DNA of 5,807 nt from Betaproteobacteria bacterium (GTDB lineage Bacteria > Pseudomonadota > Gammaproteobacteria > Burkholderiales > Burkholderiaceae), in the NCBI GenBank assembly GCA_018969885.1, contig JAGWXN010000212.1, forward strand, positions 1 to 5,807, read 5' to 3'. Both the position numbers and the translations under genes were made by a program. How positions within the stretch are numbered: the first letter of the stretch is position 1; each line of letters begins with the position of its first letter. Below, piece by piece: positions 1-5,069 of the stretch. Under the pieces are notes generated by a model, which saw nothing but the letters and a program-made list of their open reading frames with translations, was not told where the DNA came from and made no database searches.

Positions 1-1
1 T

Positions 2-13
2 CGAGTTCACTGA
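2..13 (+). CDS. Possible 3' end of an upstream operon gene (partial)
   Basis: Only the last three sense codons and a TGA (11-13) would be in the window. The TGA shares its A with the ATG of the permease gene in a TGATG arrangement typical of translationally coupled ABC importer genes. In this family the gene before the permease is often the ATPase, but nothing here identifies the product. The call rests on the stop/start overlap alone, and the stop could be fortuitous. Confidence 0.3.
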   Translation, partial: RVH

Positions 14-762
14 TGGGCCGAATCCGCCTGTATCAGATCCTGCTTCTGGTAGTGATGCTGGCGCTCTGGCATTTCCTTGTGAAGCTGGAAATCCTGCCGA
101 AGTTCTTCTTCGGCGAACCGGGCAAGGTATTCGCGACCATGTTTGAGTGGTTCGCGACCGGCGAGATCTGGCCTCATCTTGGCATCACCTTGCTCGAAAC
201 GCTGCTCGCGTTTTTCGTTGGATTGGCCCTGGGTGTGGTGGTGGGGCTGTGGCTCGGGCTGAGTAACGCGGCTGCGCTGCTTCTCGATCCCTATATCAAG
301 GCCCTGAATGCCATGCCCCGGGTGATCCTTGGTCCGATTTTCGTGGTGTGGTTCGGGTTGGGCATTTGGTCGAAGGTGATGCTGGGTGTGACCCTGGTGT
401 TCTGTATCGTCTTTTTCAATGTCTTTCAGGGCGTGCGGGAGGTCAGTCCAAATATTCTCGCAAGCGCGCGCATGCTGGGTGCGAATTCTCGACAACTGCT
501 GCGCACGGTTTATCTGCCGTCTGCCACCAGTTGGGTGTTTTCCAGCCTGCACACCTCGGTGGGTATGGCCTTTGTTGGCGCGGTCATTGGCGAGTACCTG
601 GGATCGGCGCGCGGCGTTGGATACCTCATTCTCCAGGCCGAAGCGGTTTTCGACGTGAGTGCGGTATTTGCAGGAATTATCGTGCTCACCATTTTTGCAT
701 TGCTGCTTGACTGGTGCGTCACGCTGATTGAGAAACGCCTGCTGGTTTGGAAGCCCTCGTGA
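13..762 (+). CDS. ABC transporter permease, SsuC/TauC-type (BPD_transp_1)
   Basis: Inner-membrane permease of an ABC importer of the nitrate/sulfonate/taurine/pyrimidine-precursor class. The 249 residues match the usual size. Hydrophobic segments lie at about 5-22, 58-82, 103-135, 183-195 and 216-237. The cytoplasmic EAA-type loop that docks on the ATPase is at about 150-171 (ARMLGANSRQLLRTVYLPSA), with the invariant Gly at 156 and Leu-Pro at 168-169. The family-typical MPRVILGPIFVVWFGLG stretch is at 101-117. The start is the ATG overlapping an upstream TGA. However, this frame stays open to the left edge (tcg agt tca ctg), so a start further upstream cannot be excluded. The matching ATPase and periplasmic binding protein are not in the window and are expected upstream. 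The substrate cannot be assigned: this fold serves sulfonates, taurine, nitrate, riboflavin and thiamine precursors, and aromatic acids. Confidence 0.92.
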   Translation: MGRIRLYQILLLVVMLALWHFLVKLEILPKFFFGEPGKVFATMFEWFATGEIWPHLGITLLETLLAFFVGLALGVVVGLWLGLSNAAALLLDPYIKALNAMPRVILGPIFVVWFGLGIWSKVMLGVTLVFCIVFFNVFQGVREVSPNILASARMLGANSRQLLRTVYLPSATSWVFSSLHTSVGMAFVGAVIGEYLGSARGVGYLILQAEAVFDVSAVFAGIIVLTIFALLLDWCVTLIEKRLLVWKPS

Positions 763-783
763 CTCGCGCAGACCGCGCGCGAG
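763..783. terminator. Hairpin between convergent genes, possible weak terminator
   Basis: A perfect 7-bp stem, CTCGCGC (763-769) with GCGCGAG (777-783), encloses a 7-base loop and begins directly after the permease stop. It fills much of the 33-bp gap between two convergent genes, where a bidirectional terminator would be expected. There is no T-run on either strand, so it is not a canonical intrinsic terminator. In G+C-rich DNA a stem of this size can also arise by chance. Confidence 0.3.
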
Positions 784-795
784 GGTCGCCCACTG

Positions 796-1488
796 TCAAC
801 CGTAAACCGGAAGCGTGTCGATCGCGTACTGATGCCGGATCGAACGCTCAAGCTTGGGGTCATGGAGTTCGATCTCGAATACGGACGACTTGCGGATGCC
901 GCCAATTGCCGGCAGGGTGCCGCAAAACATCAGGCAGTGATCGGCCAATTCGCCGTTGCCGTCATGCCACCGGGAGATCAGGTCCAGAGGGTCGAGCATG
1001 CTCGTCACGGATCCTTCCTGATACAGACGGCGCTCGCCGTTCTCGACAATCCACGAGCGAAGCATCAACTGCGACCAGTGCCCGGACACCTCCTCCCAGG
1101 GCCAGAAGGTCGTGGCGATGGGCTTGTCGCACATCTGCTTGGAAACGGTGACGCCCACTGTCTCGATGACGCGGTCGGTGTGATCCGAGCCAACGCCCAC
1201 GTAGAGCCCGCCACGAATTCGGGCAAGCACAAATTCCACTTCGCCGCTTGAGTCTTCGCCACTGACTTCGATGCGCTCGGCCGTGGTGATGCGCGCACTC
1301 GCCACGCGATAAAAGATCGGCGTGGACGCGGGTCGCTTGACACCCAGTTCTTCAAGTTCGCGGATATGTTTTTCAACGGCGGCCTGATCACGACCCGTCC
1401 AGCCGGCGATGACAGCGGTGGTGAGTTGAAGTTGCGCGAGTTGCGACGAATCGCGCGAACACAGGACAACGTTGAGCGACTGCGGCAT
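796..1488 (-). CDS. DUF2848 family protein, FAH-like fold suspected
   Basis: A 230-residue soluble protein with no signal peptide or membrane segment, recognised as DUF2848, a family without an assigned function. Conserved stretches are GWTGRDQAAVEKHI (29-42), a PASTPIFYRV segment (53-62), GEVEFVL (82-88), VGVGSDHTDR (97-106), SKQMCDKPIA (116-125) and LMFCGTLP (186-193). Their order and spacing resemble the fumarylacetoacetate hydrolase (FAH) superfamily: an N-terminal G.NY.DH-like segment, an E-x-E pair (E83, E85), a downstream D-x-T-x-R (D102-R106), a Lys (K117), and a GD.I.TGTP-like turn. By analogy, E83, E85 and D102 would bind Mg/Mn and the protein would hydrolyse, decarboxylate or dehydrate a small oxo-acid; this is inference. 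The ATG at 1488 is preferred over an in-frame TTG at 1503 that would add five residues; neither has a good Shine-Dalgarno. The gene lies 113 bp downstream of the peroxidase gene on the same strand, with no clear promoter of its own visible in the gap. Confidence 0.85.
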   Translation of the reverse strand: MPQSLNVVLCSRDSSQLAQLQLTTAVIAGWTGRDQAAVEKHIRELEELGVKRPASTPIFYRVASARITTAERIEVSGEDSSGEVEFVLARIRGGLYVGVGSDHTDRVIETVGVTVSKQMCDKPIATTFWPWEEVSGHWSQLMLRSWIVENGERRLYQEGSVTSMLDPLDLISRWHDGNGELADHCLMFCGTLPAIGGIRKSSVFEIELHDPKLERSIRHQYAIDTLPVYG

Positions 1489-1601
1489 GGTGGACTCGTC
1501 CAAGCGGGAAGGTGGGTCACGACATCTGCGCTGTCAGGGGCAACGCGCAGGCACCGGCCGAATTGAACCAGATTTCTCGCGAGCGTGGCGGCGCGCAGAT
1601 C

Positions 1602-2843
1602 CTAGGGCTTGATGACTTTAGCTGAGGCCTGGGGCGCTGTTTGATCGTCGGTGAGGGTGCGCAGAAAAGCGACCAGATCGGCGGTGTCGGCAGCGGTCAG
1701 GCGCGGCGGGTCGCCAGGCTGGAGCCCGAATGGCGCGGTCTGAATGACGTTGCCGCGAAGGTTGAGGGGCAGATCATTGAATCGGTCCACGTTGCCGCCT
1801 GCGAGCGGGTACCAGCGTCGGGGATCGATATCGCGGGTGGCGTAGAAGGCAACCGCCTCGTCAAGAGATGCTATCGCGCCATTGTGGAAGTAAGGCGCGG
1901 TCAATTCGATGTTTCTGAGCGTGGGGATTTTGAATTTCCCACACAGATCGGTTCGCGCTGCCAGGTCGGTACGCTTGGGTCCGCATAGTCCCATATCGAA
2001 AAACGCGGGATCGGCATTGGCTGCGATGCCCGGATTTCGGGGCACGCCGAGGGCGGCATAGCCGAAAGTTGTAAAGACCGGCCGAGACCCGTCGTTTGCC
2101 GGCCGGCTGGGATGACAGCTCGCACAGTTGCCGCGAGCGGGGTTTTCGAAGATGGCCAGCCCGCGAAGCTCTTGTGCCGTGAGCGTGCCGGTTCCGTCCA
2201 TCCAGCGGTCATAGCGGCTGTTGAAAAGCAGATAGTCGGCATCAAGCTTCTGGTACTGCTCCAGCGCGAAGCGAAGGGTATCGAAGATTTGCTGATCACC
2301 CGCGTCGGCGCCAAGTCCGAAGACGGTCCGGAAATCTGCGTAATAGCTCAGCTTGCGTACGCGGCCAGCAACTTCCGCGATGCTGGCGTTGTCCATTTCT
2401 GCGGTGTCGAGGAGCGGCCCGCCCGCCTGGTCGAGGCGACTGTTTGCGCGGCCGTCCCAAGTGAATCCACCGAACGGTTCGCCGTCGGCTGCGAATCGAA
2501 AGGGACCGTTGCCCTCGAGATAAAGCATGGACGGACTGCTGCGCGATCCTTGTCGATTCAGTGCGGCACCTCCTATTGGAAGAGTGGTTCCGGCGGGGTC
2601 TGCGTGCGCGGTTTCGCTCGCATGGCAGGAGGCGCAGGCCTGCTGACCGCTGGCCGACAGCGCCTTTTCCTCAAAGAGGAGGGTCGATACGGAGAGCGCG
2701 GTTGCCGCCTCAATGGGTTGGCCCGGCGCGGTACTCCCTCCGCCGCTGCCGCAGCCGACGAGGCCGACTGTTGCCACGGCGATCGCGACGAGCCGCCCTG
2801 TGGATGCAGTCACGCCAATTCGTGGGAAATCCAGTGAAGTCAT
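1602..2843 (-). CDS. Di-heme cytochrome c peroxidase / MauG-family lipoprotein
   Basis: A 413-residue exported di-heme c-type protein of the bacterial cytochrome c peroxidase/MauG family, which reduces H2O2 or carries out high-valent heme oxidations in the periplasm. Heme-binding CASCH motifs lie at 70-74 and 240-244. The family-typical FKIPTLRNIELTAPYFHNG segment is at 304-322, followed by a helix containing LDEAV. The N terminus has a hydrophobic stretch at about 17-30 ending in the lipobox LVGC (Cys31) and then a Gly/Ser-rich linker. This predicts signal peptidase II processing and a lipid anchor, probably in the outer membrane since residue 32 is Gly, not Asp. The ATG at 2843 is chosen because AAAAGGGG (2852-2859) sits 8 bases upstream and the signal peptide then has normal length. 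An upstream ATG at 2894 would add 17 residues and lies ahead of the predicted transcription start. Cys287 and Cys301 could form a disulfide. True peroxidase cannot be separated from MauG-like oxidase by eye. Confidence 0.93.
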   Translation of the reverse strand: MTSLDFPRIGVTASTGRLVAIAVATVGLVGCGSGGGSTAPGQPIEAATALSVSTLLFEEKALSASGQQACASCHASETAHADPAGTTLPIGGAALNRQGSRSSPSMLYLEGNGPFRFAADGEPFGGFTWDGRANSRLDQAGGPLLDTAEMDNASIAEVAGRVRKLSYYADFRTVFGLGADAGDQQIFDTLRFALEQYQKLDADYLLFNSRYDRWMDGTGTLTAQELRGLAIFENPARGNCASCHPSRPANDGSRPVFTTFGYAALGVPRNPGIAANADPAFFDMGLCGPKRTDLAARTDLCGKFKIPTLRNIELTAPYFHNGAIASLDEAVAFYATRDIDPRRWYPLAGGNVDRFNDLPLNLRGNVIQTAPFGLQPGDPPRLTAADTADLVAFLRTLTDDQTAPQASAKVIKP

Positions 2844-2851
2844 GTTGCGGG

Positions 2852-2859
2852 CCCCTTTT
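2852..2859 (-). promoter_or_regulatory. Shine-Dalgarno of the di-heme peroxidase gene
   Basis: On the minus strand AAAAGGGG lies 8 bases before the ATG at 2843. It is a partial match to AAGGAGG at good spacing. It decides between the two possible starts, because the other ATG (2894) has no comparable site in front of it. Confidence 0.6.
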
Positions 2860-2871
2860 CGGTTGATTCTT

Positions 2872-2900
2872 TTAAATATGGGAAAGTTTCCCATATTTAA
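2872..2900. promoter_or_regulatory. Perfect 29-bp palindrome, likely operator
   Basis: TTAAATATGGGAAA (2872-2885), one central G (2886), then TTTCCCATATTTAA (2887-2900): two 14-base arms with no mismatch. It is A+T-rich in an otherwise G+C-rich window and noncoding under the preferred peroxidase start. One arm contains the -10 hexamer of the minus-strand promoter, and the palindrome spans the predicted transcription start near 2888. Binding of a dimeric regulator here would be expected to block that promoter. The regulator is not identifiable: the sequence did not match any operator I know with confidence, and no regulator gene lies in the window. Confidence 0.7.
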
Positions 2901-2923
2901 CCGGGTTTGCCGATTTCCGTCAA
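2895..2923 (-). promoter_or_regulatory. Sigma-70-type promoter for the peroxidase gene
   Basis: Read on the minus strand, TTGACG (2923-2918; 5 of 6 to TTGACA) is followed by exactly 17 bases and TTAAAT (2900-2895; 4 of 6 to TATAAT). Transcription would start near 2888 and give a leader of about 45 bases before the ATG at 2843. The -10 hexamer forms the end of one palindrome arm, so promoter and putative operator overlap. Confidence 0.6.
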
Positions 2924-3144
2924 TTCCGGTGAATTGCTCGTTGGAGCGGTAGCGCCCGGCTTTGCTGATCTACGCGCGGCCGTGGCGCGCGGCGATACCG
3001 CTGCCGGGGGCAACGCTTTCGGCGCTCTGGATTCAAAGCGGCGGAGTCATCCATCCCGTTCGTGCGTGCTGCGGTGAGCTGCGGTGCCAGCGGTACACTT
3101 CGCACGCTTCCACCGTCGTGAAGCGTTCAACCGGAATCCGCCTC
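2901..3144. other. Rest of the divergent intergenic region
   Basis: Together with 2844-2900 this is the 301-base gap between the divergent peroxidase and Bug genes. Apart from the peroxidase -35 hexamer at its left end it holds little. A 9-base direct repeat GCTGCGGTG occurs at 3068-3076 and 3078-3086. A TATAAT-like TACACT (3094-3099) lies about 45 bases before the Bug start, but no -35 hexamer is visible at proper spacing. The frame of the Bug gene is open back to a TTG at 2962, but the residues before Met 3145 do not resemble any domain and would displace the signal peptide. I see no small gene or RNA here. Confidence 0.5.
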
Positions 3145-4143
3145 ATGTCAGACGATCGCTCATCACGTCGCGCGTTGGCTGCTGCGCTGGCGCTGGCGCC
3201 CCTGGTGTCTTGGCCAAGCCGTGTGGCGGCGCAGACCACCTCGCAAACCTGGCCCACACAGCCCCTCCGCATCGTCGTCACCTTCCCACCCGGGGGGGCG
3301 AGCGACATCGTGGCGCGCCAGATGGCTCCTGCGCTATCGGACATCCTTGGCCAGCCGGTCATTGTTGAAAATCGGCCAGGCGCCGGAGCAACCATCGGGG
3401 CGGCAGCGGTCGCTCAGGCGCGCGCCGATGGCTACACGCTGCTTGCCTCGAACTCGGCCCCGATGTCGATCTCTCCTGCGCTGATGGCCAAGCCCAGCTA
3501 CGACCCGCTCAAAAGCTTCACTCATCTGGCTTATGTGGGGGCGGTGCCCACTGCGCTGGTGGTCAACCCGTCGGTGCCCGCTGCGACGCTGGGTGAATTC
3601 ATCGCCTGGGCCCGCACCCAAAAGGACCCCGTGCCGTTCGGCAGTGGAGGAACCGCGTCGGTCGGACATATTGTTGGTGAATTGCTCGCCAAACAGGCGG
3701 GAATCCGGCTTCTGCATGTGCCGTATAAGGGCGCGGGGCCGATGCGCACCGATCTCCTGGGCGGACAACTACCGATGGCGGTCGACGCGCTGCCCCAGAA
3801 CATTCCTCTGATGAAATCCGGCAAGCTCCGGCTGCTTGCGCTCACCTCTCAGGAGCGCGTGGCTGCAGTGCCTGATGTACCCACAGTGGTTGAACTGGGT
3901 CTGCCCGATCTGGTGGCAGAGAATTTCGTGGGTGTGTCAGCGCCCGCGGGGCTGCCGGAAGCCATCGCAGCCAAAATTGCCGATGCAGTCAACCTGGCTT
4001 TAACGCGGCCCGAGGTGCGCGAGAAGCTCGATGCTCAGGGCTTCGTCCTGGGGCGCAAGACTCCGGCTCAATTTACAGAATTCATTCGCGCGCAATGGCA
4101 GCGCTGGGAGCCCGTGGTGCGCGAATCGGGAGCCACGTTGTGA
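3145..4143 (+). CDS. Bug-family (TctC-like) periplasmic solute receptor
   Basis: A 332-residue extracytoplasmic substrate-binding protein of the tripartite tricarboxylate transporter (Bug) family, which captures small carboxylates or related solutes in the periplasm. Family marks are WPTQPLRIVVTFPPGGASD (36-54) followed by ARQMAPALSDILGQPVIVENRPGAGATIG split over 57-85, ADGYTLL (94-100), PFGSGGTAS (164-172), HVPYKGAGP (191-199), the DLLGGQLPMAVD region (203-214), LRLLALTS (228-235), VPDVPTV (242-248), and a C-terminal P.AQF..F...Q segment. The start at ATG 3145 gives an ordinary signal peptide: positive residues, a hydrophobic stretch at 10-21, and a likely cut after Ala28 or Ala29. It carries SSRRAL, so Tat export is possible. 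The Shine-Dalgarno is weak. Membrane partners TctA and TctB are absent from the window, as is common for orphan Bug receptors. The stop overlaps the next start (GTGA). The ligand cannot be predicted; many Bug receptors bind dicarboxylates, amino acids or aromatic acids. Confidence 0.95.
   Translation: MSDDRSSRRALAAALALAPLVSWPSRVAAQTTSQTWPTQPLRIVVTFPPGGASDIVARQMAPALSDILGQPVIVENRPGAGATIGAAAVAQARADGYTLLASNSAPMSISPALMAKPSYDPLKSFTHLAYVGAVPTALVVNPSVPAATLGEFIAWARTQKDPVPFGSGGTASVGHIVGELLAKQAGIRLLHVPYKGAGPMRTDLLGGQLPMAVDALPQNIPLMKSGKLRLLALTSQERVAAVPDVPTVVELGLPDLVAENFVGVSAPAGLPEAIAAKIADAVNLALTRPEVREKLDAQGFVLGRKTPAQFTEFIRAQWQRWEPVVRESGATL
4128..4132 (+). promoter_or_regulatory. Shine-Dalgarno deciding the GTG start at 4140
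   Basis: GGGAG lies inside the last codons of the Bug gene, 7 bases before the GTG at 4140, which itself overlaps the Bug TGA (GTGA, 4140-4143). The spacing is ideal and supports coupled translation from the GTG rather than from an ATG at 4095 deeper inside the Bug gene. Confidence 0.65.
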
Positions 4144-5069
4144 GTAGCAAGCGCATCCTGGTCGTGTTGTTCGGCCCCGAAGGTCAAGGTAGTTTCAATG
4201 AGTCAGGCGCCATGGGCGCGGAGCGTGCGCGCGTGCGCGCTCCACATCACTTCATCCGTACGGCATGGATCGAGCCTCGGGAGCCTGATGCGCGCGCCGC
4301 CGCACTGGCCAAGCTCTGCGAGGAAGGGTGGGATCTGGTGGTCGCCCATGGTGGCCAGGGTGATGAGCCCGTGAGCCGCGTGGCACCTTCCTATCCTGCC
4401 ACCGCGTTCGCCATCACTCAGGGCGGCTGGCTTGCCGCCAACTGTGCGAGCTATGAGGTGCTCCAGGAGCACTCCGCTTTTCTCGGCGGGGTGCTGGCGG
4501 CGCTTCATTCGCGCACCGGCGTCGTGGCCCATCTATCGGGCGAGAAAGTGCGGCCCGGTCTGAAGGGACGCGCTGCGTTTGCAGACGGCGTTCGCGCGGC
4601 CGGTCGCAATTGCCGATTCGTGACGGGTTTCTGTGGGCACCAGCATGAGCCAGATCTCGCCTATGCCCTCATGCGTCGCCACCACGAGGAAGGCGCCGAT
4701 GTGGTGTTTGCGATGATCGATGGCGGCCGGCCTGGGGTGTCGCGAGCTTGCCGCGAATTCGGGATTGCGCAGATCGGCAATGTGCTGGATTGGGTTGCCC
4801 GCGACCCGGACATCTTTATCGCTTCGGCGATTGCCGATTCAGGCGCCTGTATCGACGCGGCGATTGACGACTGGCTGGGCGGACGCTGGCAAGGCGGATC
4901 TCACCGTGTCTATGGTGTCGCCCATCGGGAATTTGTTCGCCTGCATATGCGCGCCGACATTGAAGAACGGTATCGCTCCACCCTTGACGAGTGGGCATCG
5001 CGGCTCGCAACCGGCAGCTATGTTCCCGCTGAGCGGTATGAGGGGCCAGAGGTGTCAGCCGGGCGCTAG
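4140..5069 (+). CDS. BMP-family (PnrA/Med-like) ligand-binding-fold protein, no signal peptide
   Basis: A 309-residue protein of the basic-membrane-protein family, a type I periplasmic-binding fold that usually binds nucleosides. Visible landmarks: strand ILVVLFGPEGQGSFNESG (6-23, compare the family's GSFN), GWDLVVAHGG (63-72), YPATAFAITQGG (85-96), a NCASYEVLQEHSAFLGGVLAA segment at 101-121 corresponding to the N.......E..FLAG.LAA motif, GLKGRAAFADGVRA (140-153), and GADVVFAMIDGG (185-196). Unlike exported members it begins MSSKRILVV with no signal peptide or lipobox, so it is predicted to be cytoplasmic, as is Bacillus Med. The GTG start is chosen from the GTGA overlap with the Bug stop and the GGGAG site. 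The tight coupling implies shared expression and perhaps a shared ligand: an intracellular sensor or carrier, or an unrecognised enzyme, all inference. The usual central D/K-rich segment is replaced by FCGHQHEPDLAYAL (164-177). The last 15 bases overlap cobA on the other strand. Confidence 0.85.
   Translation: MSSKRILVVLFGPEGQGSFNESGAMGAERARVRAPHHFIRTAWIEPREPDARAAALAKLCEEGWDLVVAHGGQGDEPVSRVAPSYPATAFAITQGGWLAANCASYEVLQEHSAFLGGVLAALHSRTGVVAHLSGEKVRPGLKGRAAFADGVRAAGRNCRFVTGFCGHQHEPDLAYALMRRHHEEGADVVFAMIDGGRPGVSRACREFGIAQIGNVLDWVARDPDIFIASAIADSGACIDAAIDDWLGGRWQGGSHRVYGVAHREFVRLHMRADIEERYRSTLDEWASRLATGSYVPAERYEGPEVSAGR

Noticed and set aside
7..552. A 181-codon open frame on the minus strand opposite the permease
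   Set aside because: It is antisense to a clearly recognisable membrane protein. Its product is rich in His, Gln, Arg and Glu, as expected when hydrophobic codons are read in reverse, and shows no domain.
832..1251. A 139-codon plus-strand open frame opposite DUF2848
   Set aside because: The minus-strand protein has family-conserved blocks across the same interval. This frame has none.
1489..1601. Possible terminator or promoter between the peroxidase and DUF2848 genes
   Set aside because: Only the short palindrome CTCGCGAG and G+C-rich sequence are present. There is no stem with a T-run and no paired -35/-10 hexamers at proper spacing.
2112..2837. A 241-codon open frame on the plus strand opposite the peroxidase
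   Set aside because: The heme-binding motifs and lipobox are on the minus strand. The plus-strand product resembles nothing and is explained by high G+C third positions.
2973..2989. CGCGC/GCGCG short inverted repeat in the divergent region
   Set aside because: A 5-bp all-GC stem is expected by chance at this base composition.
3068..3086. Tandem GCTGCGGTG repeat as a regulator site for the Bug gene
   Set aside because: Two copies with a 10-base period are suggestive of helical phasing, but the unit is low in information in this G+C-rich setting and has no second example in the window.
2962..3144. N-terminal extension of the Bug gene from a TTG
   Set aside because: It would bury the signal peptide behind 61 residues of non-conserved, Arg- and Cys-containing sequence. 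The ATG at 3145 gives normal Bug length.
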